Assembly: GCA_016794585.1 (NCBI GenBank)
Contig: JAEUJM010000040.1
Location: 124,001 to 188,000, forward strand
Reading direction: 5' to 3'
Length of the DNA stretch: 64,000 nucleotides
Source: Acidimicrobiales bacterium
GTDB lineage: Bacteria > Actinomycetota > Acidimicrobiia > Acidimicrobiales > DATDAH01
A program made the translations under genes and the position numbers. Of this stretch, positions 32,918 through 42,077 are shown one piece after another. The notes under the pieces were generated by a model. The model worked only from the letters and a program-made list of their open reading frames with translations, searched no databases and was not told the DNA's origin. Within the stretch, counting starts at the first letter, position 1. Every line of letters starts with the position of its first letter.

Positions 32918-33982
32918 GTGGACGCCGTGTGTGTCGCCGCCGCCCGGCCCAATTTCATGAAGGTGGCGCCCGTGCTGGCCGCCCTCGACGCCGCCGGCGC
33001 CACCACCACGCTGGTCCACGCCGGCCAGCACTACGACCCCGAGGTCAACGACGTCTTCTTCGCCGACCTCGGCCTGCGTCCACCGGACCACCACCTCGGA
33101 TCGGGCTCCGGCAGCCAGGCCACCCAGACCGCCCGGGTCATGACGGCCTTCGAACCGCTCCTCGACCGGTTGGCACCCGACGTGGTGGTGGTCGTCGGCG
33201 ACGTCACCGCCACGTTGGCGGTGGCCCTCGTCACCGCCAAGTCCGAGGCCAGACTGGCCCACGTCGAGGCCGGCCTGCGCTCCGGAAACCGCTCGATGCC
33301 CGAGGAGGTGAACCGTCTCGTGGTCGACCGGTTGAGCGACGAGCTGTTCGCACCGTCGCCCGACGCCGTCGCCCACCTGCGCGCCGAGGGGGTGCCCGAG
33401 GAGCGCGTCCACCTCGTGGGCAACGTGATGGTGGACAGCCTGCTGGCCAACCTCGGACGGGCGACGGCCGGCCCCACGCTGGAGGACCTGGGCCTCGTGC
33501 CCGGGACCTACGGGGTGGTCACCCTCCACCGCCCCGCCAACGTCGACGACCCCGTGGTGCTCGATCGCCTCCTCGACGCCCTGGGCCGGGTGGCCGAGCG
33601 GTGCCCGCTGGTGTTCCCCGTCCACCCTCGGACGCGGGCCGCCCTCGGTGACCGCCCCCTCCCCGCCGACGTCCGCCCCCTGCCCCCGCTCGGGTACCTC
33701 GACTTCCTGGCCGTCGAGGCCGGTGCCCGCCTGGTGCTGACCGACTCGGGAGGCCTGCAGGAGGAGACGACGGTGCTGGGGGTGCCCTGCCTGACGTTGC
33801 GCGACGAGACCGAACGACCGGTGACGGTCACCGAGGGCACGAACGAGATCGTCGGCCGCGACCCCGAGCGCATCGTGGCCGCGGCCGAGGCCGCGCTGGA
33901 ACGGCCGCCGGCGCCGCACCGCCCCGAGGGGTGGGACGGGCACGCCGCCGACCGCATCGCCGAGGTGCTCTGCCGGGCGTGA
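32918..33982 (+). CDS. wecB: UDP-N-acetylglucosamine 2-epimerase (non-hydrolysing), WecB family
   Basis: 354 residues from GTG 32918. Characteristic stretches: ARPNFMKVAPVLAAL, VHAGQHYDPEVND, HVEAGLRSGNRSMPEEVNR, VTLHRPANVDD, PVHPRTRAAL and LTDSGGLQEETTVLGVPCLTLR. These are the non-hydrolysing WecB/MnaA type, which interconverts UDP-GlcNAc and UDP-ManNAc in the cytosol. A second, hydrolysing-type epimerase (NeuC-like) lies 11 kb downstream, so the cluster may divert UDP-GlcNAc into both ManNAc-containing repeats and a nonulosonic acid. Confidence 0.93.
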   Translation: MDAVCVAAARPNFMKVAPVLAALDAAGATTTLVHAGQHYDPEVNDVFFADLGLRPPDHHLGSGSGSQATQTARVMTAFEPLLDRLAPDVVVVVGDVTATLAVALVTAKSEARLAHVEAGLRSGNRSMPEEVNRLVVDRLSDELFAPSPDAVAHLRAEGVPEERVHLVGNVMVDSLLANLGRATAGPTLEDLGLVPGTYGVVTLHRPANVDDPVVLDRLLDALGRVAERCPLVFPVHPRTRAALGDRPLPADVRPLPPLGYLDFLAVEAGARLVLTDSGGLQEETTVLGVPCLTLRDETERPVTVTEGTNEIVGRDPERIVAAAEAALERPPAPHRPEGWDGHAADRIAEVLCRA

Positions 33983-34010
33983 GCAACCGGCGGCCCCCAA
34001 CGGCGCCGTC

Positions 34011-34016
34011 TACGCT
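34011..34016 (+). promoter_or_regulatory. Possible -10 of the aminotransferase gene
   Basis: TACGCT followed by 10 nt and ATG 34027, without a Shine-Dalgarno. It lies in the 44-nt gap after WecB, so the aminotransferase may have its own near-leaderless start in addition to read-through. Confidence 0.35.
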
Positions 34017-34026
34017 GACCCCGCTC

Positions 34027-35130
34027 ATGGACCACCTCGCCGCACCCGACGCCCGGGGCATCCGACTCGCGCGCCCCGATGTGGGGGACGACGAGCTCGC
34101 CGCCATCGCCGAGGTCTTCCGCTCCGGCATCCTCACCGACGGGCCCGCGACCGCCGCGTTCGAAGCGGCCTTCGCCGCCCGCCACGACGTCGAGCACGCC
34201 GTGGCCTTCGCCAGCGGCACCGTCGCGCTGGCCGCCATCCACCTCGGTCTCGGCATCGGCCCCGGCGACGAGGTGATCGTGCCCTCGATGACCTTCATCT
34301 CGACGGCGACCTCGGTGCTGCACGTCGGGGCCACTCCCGTGTTCGCGGACATCCTCCCCGACACCTTCGACCTCGACCCCGCCGACGTGGCCCGCCGCAT
34401 CACCCCCGCGACGAAGGCCATCGTGGCGGTGCACTACGGCGGCCAGGCCGCCGACCTCGACGGCCTCCGTGCGGTGGCCGACGACGCCGGCGTGCTGCTC
34501 GTCGAGGACGCGGCCGAGGCCCACGGTGCCACCTACCACGGGCGCCCGGTCGGCGGCTTCGGGCGGGCCGCCATGTTCAGCTTCACGCCCACCAAGAACA
34601 TCACCACGGGCGAGGGCGGCATGGTCACCACCGACGACGGCGACCTCGCCGAGCAGCTCCGGCTGCTCCGCAACCACGGCCAGCCCGGGCCGGGACACCA
34701 CGTCCTCGTGGGGTACAACTGGCGCCTCAGCGAGATGCAGGCCGCGATGGGCAACGCCCAGCTGGCCAAGCTCCCCGGCATCCTCGAACGAAAGCAGGCG
34801 CACGCCCGTCGCCTCACCGAGCTGCTCTCGGACGTCCCGGGCATCACCCCGCCGGCGGTGCGCCCCGGCTGCGGCCACGTCTACATGCTCTACACGCTTC
34901 TCGTGGCCGAGGGCCGCGACGAGCTGCGGGACGCCCTGGCCGAGCGCCGCATCGAGACGCGCGTCTACTTCCCCCCGGCGCACCTCCAGCCCATCTTCGC
35001 TCCCGCCCGCACCGACCTGCCCGTCACCGACGAGGTGGCACGCCACATGCTGTCGGTCCCCATCCACGCCCAGCTGCCGTCCTCGGACATCGACGAGGTG
35101 GCGCGGGCGATCGTGGACCTCCTGCCCTGA
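34027..35130 (+). CDS. DegT/DnrJ/EryC1/StrS-family PLP sugar aminotransferase
   Basis: 367 residues. The family landmarks are VAFASGTVALAAIHL, VPSMTFISTATSVLHVGATPVFADI, VEDAAEAHGA, and MFSFTPTKNITTGEGGM, which carries the PLP-binding lysine. NWRLSEMQAAMG and the C-terminal RVYFPPAHLQPIF are typical. Such enzymes aminate a 3- or 4-keto group of a UDP- or TDP-sugar. The gene is convergent with the 4,6-dehydratase, the enzyme class that makes such 4-keto sugars, so the two likely form a UDP-4-amino-4,6-dideoxy sugar (PglE/LegC-like role, inference). Confidence 0.93.
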   Translation: MDHLAAPDARGIRLARPDVGDDELAAIAEVFRSGILTDGPATAAFEAAFAARHDVEHAVAFASGTVALAAIHLGLGIGPGDEVIVPSMTFISTATSVLHVGATPVFADILPDTFDLDPADVARRITPATKAIVAVHYGGQAADLDGLRAVADDAGVLLVEDAAEAHGATYHGRPVGGFGRAAMFSFTPTKNITTGEGGMVTTDDGDLAEQLRLLRNHGQPGPGHHVLVGYNWRLSEMQAAMGNAQLAKLPGILERKQAHARRLTELLSDVPGITPPAVRPGCGHVYMLYTLLVAEGRDELRDALAERRIETRVYFPPAHLQPIFAPARTDLPVTDEVARHMLSVPIHAQLPSSDIDEVARAIVDLLP

Positions 35131-35158
35131 CGTCGGCCTCCGGCGCGGCCGGCCGACG
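35131..35158. terminator. Candidate terminator between converging sugar genes
   Basis: CGTCGGCC (35131-35138) pairs with GGCCGACG (35151-35158) around a 12-nt GC-rich loop, in the 42-bp gap between the converging aminotransferase and 4,6-dehydratase. A wider inverted pair, TGACGTC (35128) and GACGTCA (35169-35175), includes the stop codons of both genes. Confidence 0.45.
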
Positions 35159-35172
35159 ACGGCCGGGCGACG

Positions 35173-37038
35173 TCAGGTCGGCTCGGGCTGGGGGGCGACC
35201 TCTTCGCCCGTGCGGCACAACTCGGCGAGGCGATCGACGAGCTCGGCCCCCTCCGTGCCTCTCAGCACGTCGATCACGGCGGGGGCGATGGGCTCGACCT
35301 CGACCTGTGAGATGAGCGGGTGGGCGCTCGCCGACGGGCGCTCGTGCGCCCCGATGAGCACCTCATGGAGCTTCTCCCCCGGTCGCAGGCCCGTGAAGAC
35401 GACCTCGATGTGGCGGTCCGAGCGGGCCGCCATGCGGGCCGCGATGTCGGCGATGCGGACGGGCTCACCCATGTCGAGCACGAGGGCCTCGCCGCCCCGT
35501 CCGATGGCGCCGGCCTGGATGATGAGCTGCACGGCCTCCTCCACCGTCATGAAGTAGCGCGTGACATCGGGGTCGGTGACCGTGATGGGACCCCCGGCCC
35601 GGACCTGGGCCTCGAAGACGCCCATGGCCGAGCCACGGCTGTGCAACACGTTGCCGAAGCGCACGGACAAGAACGTGCCCCCGGTCCGGCGGGCCGCCGC
35701 GGCCGCCGTGAGCCGCTCGGCGATGCGCTTCGTGTAGCCGAGGACGCTCTGGGGGTCCGCCGCCTTGTCGGTCGAGACGTTGACGAAGCGGTCCACGCCG
35801 TGCTCGAGGGCGAGCTCGAGCAGGATCTGGGTGCCGATGACGTTCGTCTTGACCGCTTCGGACGGGTGGCGCTCGAGCAGGCTGAGGTGCTTGAGTGCCG
35901 CGGCGTGGAACACCACCTCGGGCCGGTGCTCGGCGAAGATCGCCGCCATCCGCTCACGGTCCCTGAGGTCGGCCACGACCAGGTTCGGTGAGTCGAGCAG
36001 CGCCCGGCCCTCGATGGCGAGCTGGACCGCGTGGAGCGCGGACTCGTCCCGATCGAGCATCACCAGCTGATCGGGGGCGAAGAGGTACAGCTGGGCGCAC
36101 AGCTCGCTGCCGATGGAGCCGCCCGCACCGGTGACGAGCACCCGTCGGCCGGTGACGTAGCTCGAGATGGACGACACGTCGGTGTCCACCTCGTGGCGAC
36201 CGAGCAGGTCGGACTCGCTGATGGGGCGGATGTCCTGAACGCCGACGTCGCCGCCGAACAGCTCTCGCACCGGAGGCAGCACCATCACGTCGAGCCCGGC
36301 GTCCACGGCCAGTGCCGAGAGCTCGGCGATCAGGCCGGCGCCGGCGCTGGGGATGGCGATGACGATGGCCGACGCGTCGAAGGTCTGGGCGACGTCGGCC
36401 ATGCGGCTCCGGTCGCCGCTGACGGGCACCCCATTGATGCGCAGGTGCTGCTTGTAGGGATGGTCGTCGAGCAGGGCCACCGGGAGGTAGGGGCTCGACG
36501 GGTTGCGGAGCATGGCGTTGATCACCTGGAGGCCCCCCTCGCCGGCGCCGAAGACGAGCACGCGCAGCGCGGTGTCCTCCGACGGGCGCATGCGGCGCTC
36601 GAGGACGAGGCGCCAGGTGTACCGGGCGCCCGCCATGAAGAGCAGGGCGAGGCAGCCGGCCAGGATGGTGGCGCTCACCGGGATGAGGTAGTCGAACAGG
36701 AAGCGGTTGACGAAGGCGATCGAGACCGTGGCCACGACGACGCACCGGGTGAGCGCCGCGACCTCCTCGAAGCTGCCGAACCGCCACCGCCCCAGGTAGA
36801 GGCCACCGGCGGTGCCCACCACGACGTGGATCACGACCGCGATGGGGATGAGCAGGACCAGGCGCGCCCAGTTGATGTCCTCGTAAGCGAGGTCGTAGCG
36901 GAGCAGGGTGGCGAGGACGATCGCCACCGACCACGACAGGGCGTCGACGCCGGCCTGGAACCCGAACCGGTGGCGGATCAGCAACCGCCAACGGGACGCG
37001 GCGTCGGGCGCCTCGTACGCCGCGTGGTCTCGTGCCAA
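35173..37038 (-). CDS. Membrane-bound nucleotide-sugar 4,6-dehydratase, CapD/PglF/WbpM type
   Basis: 621 residues from TTG 37038, chosen because GGAGGAGG (37050-37043) precedes it. Four N-terminal transmembrane segments span roughly residues 30-160. A first Rossmann domain follows (VLVFGAGEGGLQVI), then the catalytic SDR domain with VLVTGAGGSIGSELC, VFHAAALKHLSL and STDKAADPQSVLGYTKR. The SDR tyrosine position holds Leu, a non-Tyr variant as in other large CapD/PglF enzymes. The C-terminal TGLRPGEKLHEVL is diagnostic. It would convert UDP-GlcNAc to the 4-keto-6-deoxy sugar at the inner membrane face. The aminotransferase converging on it is the probable next step. It is divergent from the Wzc-like kinase. 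Confidence 0.93.
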   Translation of the reverse strand: MARDHAAYEAPDAASRWRLLIRHRFGFQAGVDALSWSVAIVLATLLRYDLAYEDINWARLVLLIPIAVVIHVVVGTAGGLYLGRWRFGSFEEVAALTRCVVVATVSIAFVNRFLFDYLIPVSATILAGCLALLFMAGARYTWRLVLERRMRPSEDTALRVLVFGAGEGGLQVINAMLRNPSSPYLPVALLDDHPYKQHLRINGVPVSGDRSRMADVAQTFDASAIVIAIPSAGAGLIAELSALAVDAGLDVMVLPPVRELFGGDVGVQDIRPISESDLLGRHEVDTDVSSISSYVTGRRVLVTGAGGSIGSELCAQLYLFAPDQLVMLDRDESALHAVQLAIEGRALLDSPNLVVADLRDRERMAAIFAEHRPEVVFHAAALKHLSLLERHPSEAVKTNVIGTQILLELALEHGVDRFVNVSTDKAADPQSVLGYTKRIAERLTAAAAARRTGGTFLSVRFGNVLHSRGSAMGVFEAQVRAGGPITVTDPDVTRYFMTVEEAVQLIIQAGAIGRGGEALVLDMGEPVRIADIAARMAARSDRHIEVVFTGLRPGEKLHEVLIGAHERPSASAHPLISQVEVEPIAPAVIDVLRGTEGAELVDRLAELCRTGEEVAPQPEPT

Positions 37039-37088
37039 CCCGCCTCCTCCCCATCCTCGTGCTGGTGAAACAGTCCGCCTGGGCCGAG

Positions 37089-37098
37089 AGGTTAGGCT
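37089..37098. promoter_or_regulatory. Two back-to-back -10 hexamers sharing a TA core
   Basis: Plus strand TAGGCT (37093-37098) lies 10 nt before ATG 37109 of the tyrosine kinase. Minus strand TAACCT (37094-37089) would start the dehydratase transcript with a leader of about 45 nt that includes its RBS. The two hexamers overlap by two bases, so RNA polymerase could engage only one direction at a time. Confidence 0.45.
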
Positions 37099-37108
37099 CA
37101 CCCGGCTC

Positions 37109-38785
37109 ATGTACACGCAGAACGCGTCCCACGAACGTACCAACTTCGACCTCCGCGACGCGATCGCCGTTCTGCGACGCCGAAAGTGGACGATCATCGT
37201 CGTCGTGCTCGTGGTGCTCGGGCTCGGCGCGGTCATGTCCTATCGGAAGAGCCCCGTGTACGAGGCCCAGGCATCGCTCCTGCTCCGGGCGGCGTCGGCC
37301 ACCTCGGTGCTCGCCGAGCAGACCTCCAGCGACCCCGAGCGCCGCGTCCAGAACGAGGCCGAGCTGCTCCAGGGCGCCCGCACCGCCGCGGAGGTGGAGC
37401 AGCGCCTCGGCTTCGGGGCGGGCATCAGCGTGGCCGCGGGCGGCGACAGCGACGTCATCGAGATCACCGCGTCGAGCGGCGACCCCGAGCGCGCCGCGCT
37501 CATCGCCAACACCTACGCGGAGGCCCACCGGGACCTCCGCAAGCAGGACAACCTGGTCGCCATCGACGGGGCTCGCCGCGAGGTGCAGCTCCAGCTCGAC
37601 GAGATCGAGGCCTCCGTGGCCGCCAACGCGCAGCAGCTGGCCGACCTGTCGACTCGCCGCCAGCTCGAGGTCGACCCCGTGATCCAGGCCGACCTCGACA
37701 AGCAGATCACCGCGACGCAGCAGGCCGGTGAGGCACTCCTGCGCAACCGCCAGCCCTACACCGACCAGCTCGGCCAACTCGAGATCGAGGCCGATCTGGC
37801 GAGCGAGAACGCCCCGCTCCAGATCCTCGCGCCCGCCTCCGCACCGGGTGGGCCGGTGTCGCCCGACCATCGCCAGGATCTCACCGTCACCCTCGTGCTC
37901 GGGATCCTCCTCGGCATCGCGGTGGCCTTCGTGCAGGAGCACCTCGACGACTCGGTGCGCAACGTCAACGACCTGGCCAAGGTCACGGGCGGCCTCCCCT
38001 CACTCGCCATCATCCCCCGCCACGAGAGCCCGGTCGAAGGCGAGATGCCGCCCATCCTCACGGCCACGAAACCCATGTCCCACACGGCCGAGTCCTACCG
38101 GTCGCTGCGGACCTCGGTGGAGTTCCTGGCGCTCGAGAAACGCATGCAGACCATCCAGGTGACCAGCGCCCAGGCCGGCGAGGGGAAGACGAGCACCGTG
38201 GTGAACCTCGCGGTCGCGTTCGCCCAGGCCGGGGAGAAGGTCATCGTCGTCGACTGCGACCTCCGCCGCCCGCGCCTGCACGAGTACTTCGGCCTCGACC
38301 GCCACCTGGGGTTCACCTCGGTGCTGTTGAACGAGCGCGGCCTCGACGAGGTCGTGCGGGCGGCACCCGGGTTCGAGAACCTCCAGGTGCTGTGCTCGGG
38401 CCCGTTGGCGCCCAACCCGTCCGAGTTGCTCGGCGGCGAGCGCTTCGCCGAGATCGTCCGCAAGCTGAGCACCGACCACACCGTCGTGCTCATCGACTCG
38501 CCGCCGGTGCTCCCGGTGACCGACGCCCTCGTGCTCTCCCGCGTCGCCGACGCCACCATCGTGGTGGCCTCCTCGGGGACGTCGAGCAAGCGCCGCTTCG
38601 CCCGTTCGGTGGATTCGCTGCGCCAGGTCGGCGCGCCGCTCGTGGGCTCGGTGCTCAACTCGGCACCGCTGGACGTGGCCTACGGCTACGTCGACTACGG
38701 GTACGTCGCCTACGGCGCGGGCTCGGGCACCGAGCCGACGCACTGGTGGCAGCGCGCCAAGAAGCGCGAGCGGCAGCGGGTCTAG
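37109..38785 (+). CDS. Wzc/CpsCD-type bacterial tyrosine autokinase (chain-length regulator)
   Basis: 558 residues. An N-terminal Wzz/CpsC-like half has two transmembrane segments (about 30-50 and 265-285) flanking a long helical extracytoplasmic region. The C-terminal BY-kinase has Walker A SAQAGEGKTS (K360), Walker A' VIVVDCDLRRPRL and Walker B VVLIDSPPVLPVTDA. The tail carries Y525, Y527, Y530, Y532 and Y535, the expected autophosphorylation cluster. Fused adaptor and kinase are usual for Gram-negatives and occur in actinobacteria; many Firmicutes split them. No cognate tyrosine phosphatase is seen. It heads the 15-gene rightward operon and probably controls polymerisation and export. Confidence 0.95.
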   Translation: MYTQNASHERTNFDLRDAIAVLRRRKWTIIVVVLVVLGLGAVMSYRKSPVYEAQASLLLRAASATSVLAEQTSSDPERRVQNEAELLQGARTAAEVEQRLGFGAGISVAAGGDSDVIEITASSGDPERAALIANTYAEAHRDLRKQDNLVAIDGARREVQLQLDEIEASVAANAQQLADLSTRRQLEVDPVIQADLDKQITATQQAGEALLRNRQPYTDQLGQLEIEADLASENAPLQILAPASAPGGPVSPDHRQDLTVTLVLGILLGIAVAFVQEHLDDSVRNVNDLAKVTGGLPSLAIIPRHESPVEGEMPPILTATKPMSHTAESYRSLRTSVEFLALEKRMQTIQVTSAQAGEGKTSTVVNLAVAFAQAGEKVIVVDCDLRRPRLHEYFGLDRHLGFTSVLLNERGLDEVVRAAPGFENLQVLCSGPLAPNPSELLGGERFAEIVRKLSTDHTVVLIDSPPVLPVTDALVLSRVADATIVVASSGTSSKRRFARSVDSLRQVGAPLVGSVLNSAPLDVAYGYVDYGYVAYGAGSGTEPTHWWQRAKKRERQRV

Positions 38786-38791
38786 CCCGCC

Positions 38792-40657
38792 ATGTGCGGG
38801 ATCGCCGGGGTGCTGCGGGCCGAGGGGCGTGCCGCCGACCCCACCGTGCTCGTGGCGATGCGGCGGGCGCTCGACCACCGAGGCCCCGACCAGGCCGGCG
38901 CGCTGGTGGACGGCCCTCTCGCCATGGCGGCCGCGCGGCTCAGCCTGGTCGACCTCACCGACGCGGGGGCGCAGCCCTTCGCCGACGACGACGCCGCGCT
39001 CACCTTCAACGGCGAGATCTACAACCACCGCTCCCTCGCGGCGGCGCTGGCGGCCGAGGGCGTCGCCTTCCGTGGCCACTCCGACACCGAAGTGCTCTTC
39101 CACGCCCTCGGTCGATGGGGGGTCGAGGCCACCCTCCCCCGGCTGCGCGGCATGTTCGCCTTCGCCTACGCCGACCGACGCCACGGCACGGTCTGGCTGG
39201 TCCGTGACCGCCTCGGCATCAAGCCCCTCGTGTGGACCGAGCACGGCGGCGACATCGCCTGGGCCTCGGAGGCCAAGGCCCTGGCCCCCGTGCGGGCCCT
39301 CGCGGTGGACCCCGTGCAGGCCGTGTTCGCGGTCACCGGCCGCATCGAGCGCTCGGCCCATCTGAGCGCGTTCACCGACGTGCGCCGGCTGCCCGCGGGT
39401 CACCTGGCGAAGCTGCAGCCTGGCCACCCGGTGACGCCGCGGCCCTGGTGGCGGCTCGTGGACGACGTGGACGAGGACGCTCACCGTGGGCTGGGGGCGC
39501 TCGGTCCCGAGGCGCAGGCGGACCGGCTGCTCACCCTCCTCGACGAAGCGACGGCGGCGACCTCGTCGGGCGACGCCGACCTGGCGACCTTCGTGTCGGG
39601 AGGTGTGGACTCCGCGCTCCTCGCGGCCTTGGCGCCCGAACGGTCGCAGGCGCTGTACAACGCGGACGTGGGCGGCGACCGATCCGAGCGCACCGCCGCC
39701 GAGGAGGTGGCCGCCCACCTCGGTCGGCCGCTGGCCGTGGCCCCCTTCCCCTCAGGCGCCCTGCTCGACGACTGGGCGCTGGCCACCTGGCACGCCGAGG
39801 CGCCGGTCGTCACCCACGTGAACGCCCTTCCCTTCCGCCGCCTCGCCGCCACGGCCCGTGCCGATGGCGTCAAGGCCGCGCTCACCGGCGAGGGCGCGGA
39901 CGAGCTCTTCTACGGCTACGGCCAGGCCGCGGCCGGCGGCCTGGCCCGGGTCGCCACCGCACCCGTCGACGCGGTCCGCCGGGCCGTCACGCGCCTTCCG
40001 GGACCACTGGGGGCGGCCCTGGCGCGCCGGACCACGAGCCAGGCCGACTTCCTCGTCGACCTCGCCGGCGGCTTCGCCTCCCGGCACCTCGCCGACGAGG
40101 CCGCCGAGGCCTTCTCGTTCCTGCCCCCGAGCGAAGCCCGTCGCCACGGCGAGGTGCTCGTCTGGCTGGGCGACCACCTCCCGACCCTGCTCCACCGCAA
40201 CGACGCGATGGGCATGGCGGCTGGGCTGGAGGCCCGCTTCCCGTACCTCGACGAAGACGTGGTCGCGTTCGGGATCAACCTGCCGGTGCAGGCCAAGGTG
40301 GCCGTGGGGCGCCGCCTCGGCGATCGCCGCCACCCGTTCCTGGTGGACAAGGCCGTGGTCCGGGCCGCCGCCGGCCGCTGCCTGCCGCCCACCATCGCGC
40401 GACGCGAGAAGCTGGGCTTCCCCGTCCACGGCCACGATCGGATCCGCACGACCCGCGCGTTCTGGGCCGAGGGCTACGTCGTCGACCTGCTCGGCCTACC
40501 CACCTCCGCCGTGGACCACCTCGTGGAGGGGGCCGACCCGTACCTCGCAGCCAAGCTGGCCTCGGTCGAGGTCTTCGGGCGCCTGTTCGCCCACGGGGAC
40601 GACGTCGACACCGTCACGGCGCACGTGCGCTCCGCCGCGCGATGTACAGACCAGTAG
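38792..40657 (+). CDS. Asparagine synthetase-like glutamine amidotransferase
   Basis: 621 residues starting MCGIAGVL at ATG 38792, 6 nt after the kinase stop. The class II glutaminase domain shows Cys2, LDHRGPDQAG and FNGEIYNHRSL. The ATP-binding half shows FVSGGVDSALLAAL and LTGEGADELFYGYG. The late REKLGFPVHG motif is conserved in family members. It is probably an amide-forming enzyme acting on a glycan carboxyl or on a nonulosonic acid, because true asparagine synthesis seldom needs three copies in one glycan locus (inference). Its stop TAG is part of a TAGCGT hexamer that could serve as a weak internal promoter for the Wzy-like gene. Confidence 0.9.
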   Translation: MCGIAGVLRAEGRAADPTVLVAMRRALDHRGPDQAGALVDGPLAMAAARLSLVDLTDAGAQPFADDDAALTFNGEIYNHRSLAAALAAEGVAFRGHSDTEVLFHALGRWGVEATLPRLRGMFAFAYADRRHGTVWLVRDRLGIKPLVWTEHGGDIAWASEAKALAPVRALAVDPVQAVFAVTGRIERSAHLSAFTDVRRLPAGHLAKLQPGHPVTPRPWWRLVDDVDEDAHRGLGALGPEAQADRLLTLLDEATAATSSGDADLATFVSGGVDSALLAALAPERSQALYNADVGGDRSERTAAEEVAAHLGRPLAVAPFPSGALLDDWALATWHAEAPVVTHVNALPFRRLAATARADGVKAALTGEGADELFYGYGQAAAGGLARVATAPVDAVRRAVTRLPGPLGAALARRTTSQADFLVDLAGGFASRHLADEAAEAFSFLPPSEARRHGEVLVWLGDHLPTLLHRNDAMGMAAGLEARFPYLDEDVVAFGINLPVQAKVAVGRRLGDRRHPFLVDKAVVRAAAGRCLPPTIARREKLGFPVHGHDRIRTTRAFWAEGYVVDLLGLPTSAVDHLVEGADPYLAAKLASVEVFGRLFAHGDDVDTVTAHVRSAARCTDQ

Positions 40658-40682
40658 CGTGGGGCGCCTTGGGGACCCCCGC

Positions 40683-42077
40683 GTGAGCACGACGTTCACC
40701 ACACCGCCGGTCGCCGCGCCGCCCACGCCGCCCGTACGACCCCTGCCACCCGTGCTGTTGCTGGTCGGGTTGGCGGCCCACGCCCCCATCGCGATCGCGA
40801 TGCAGTCGAGCCGCACCCTCGCGACCGCCCAGGCGCTGCTCACCGTCGTCGCCACCCTCTGGGTGCTGGCCGCCGCCCGGAACCCCAGCTCGGTGGTCGC
40901 GATGGCCGCCTACGTGGCGGGCTGTGAGGTGCTCTGGCGCCAGACCGAGGCCGCGGTGCCGTGGGAGATCGCCAAATACCTCCTGATGCTCATCTTCGCC
41001 GTGGGGATCGTCCGGTTCCTCGGCCGGCTCGAGCGGTGGGGGCTCGTCGGCCTCTTCGTCGCGTCGCTCGTCCCTGCCGCCGTCATCCCCGTCGTGAAGC
41101 TGGGGTTCATGGGGGCGATCGACCCCATCAGCTTCAACCTCGGCGGGCTCATCGCCCTCGCCCTCGGCGTCTTGTTCCTGTCCCGGCTCGCCGGGCCGTG
41201 GCTGTCGGTGTCCCCCGCACTGTGGGCCTTCGTGGCCCCGGTCCTCGGCATCGCCGCCCTGGCCGCCGACGGCGTCCGCTCCCTCGGCGCCTCCGACTTC
41301 TTCAACGACTCGAACTTCAAGTCCTCCGGGGGGTTCGGCCCCAACCAGGTCTCCGCCGTCCTCGGCCTCGGCGCCCTGTTCCTCGTCCTGCTGGCGCTGC
41401 GGGAGCGGCGCACGTCGATCCAGGTCGTGGCCGTGGGCCTGGCTCTCTGGTTCACCGCCCAGGCCATGCTCACGTTCTCGCGCGGCGGCGTCGTGAACCT
41501 CGCGATCGCGGTGCTCGTCGCCATCCCCTTCCTCCTCCGCCGCAGGGAGACCGCCGCCCGGGTCCTCGCCGTCGGCCTCGCCATCGTCATCGTCGGGATC
41601 GTGTTCATCCTCCCGCGTCTCGACGACTTCACCGGCGGCGCGCTCGAGCGGCGCTTCTCCCGCAGCGGCGAGGCGGAGCGCCGCGCCGAGCTCATGGCGA
41701 AGGACTACGAGACCTTCACCGAGCACCCAGGGCTCGGGGTGGGGGTGGGACAGAGCGAGTTCTACCGGATCGAACGGCGCCTGATCGCCTCGCACACCGA
41801 GTACACCCGGATGCTGGCCGAGCACGGCCTGCTCGGCGTGCTGGCCCTCGGCTGCCTCGCCGCCATGGTGGTCACCGCGTTCCTCCGCCAACGGGAGCCC
41901 TTCGGCAAGGCCTGGACGGCGGCGCTCGTCGCCTGGACCGCGCTCGAGCTCTCCCACTCGTCGACCCGACTCGCCGCCATCGCCCTCGTGTTCGCGCTGG
42001 CGCAGTTCACCCTGGTCGAGCCTCCCGTCGACCGGCCGGCGCGTCGGCCCAGCCCCTTCGCCAGGCGGGCCCGTTGA
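40683..42077 (+). CDS. O-antigen polymerase/ligase (Wzy/WaaL)-like integral membrane protein
   Basis: 464 residues from GTG 40683. About eleven hydrophobic segments are visible. A periplasmic-type loop carries EHPGLGVGVGQSEFY and ASHTEYTRMLAEHGLLG, the Wzy_C/WaaL signature where the histidine of SHTEY is conserved in O-antigen ligases. In an organism without lipopolysaccharide it would either polymerise undecaprenyl-linked repeats or transfer the glycan to a surface acceptor. Its presence together with Wzm/Wzt is discussed in the findings. It ends in a TTGA overlap with NeuB. Confidence 0.88.
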   Translation: MSTTFTTPPVAAPPTPPVRPLPPVLLLVGLAAHAPIAIAMQSSRTLATAQALLTVVATLWVLAAARNPSSVVAMAAYVAGCEVLWRQTEAAVPWEIAKYLLMLIFAVGIVRFLGRLERWGLVGLFVASLVPAAVIPVVKLGFMGAIDPISFNLGGLIALALGVLFLSRLAGPWLSVSPALWAFVAPVLGIAALAADGVRSLGASDFFNDSNFKSSGGFGPNQVSAVLGLGALFLVLLALRERRTSIQVVAVGLALWFTAQAMLTFSRGGVVNLAIAVLVAIPFLLRRRETAARVLAVGLAIVIVGIVFILPRLDDFTGGALERRFSRSGEAERRAELMAKDYETFTEHPGLGVGVGQSEFYRIERRLIASHTEYTRMLAEHGLLGVLALGCLAAMVVTAFLRQREPFGKAWTAALVAWTALELSHSSTRLAAIALVFALAQFTLVEPPVDRPARRPSPFARRAR

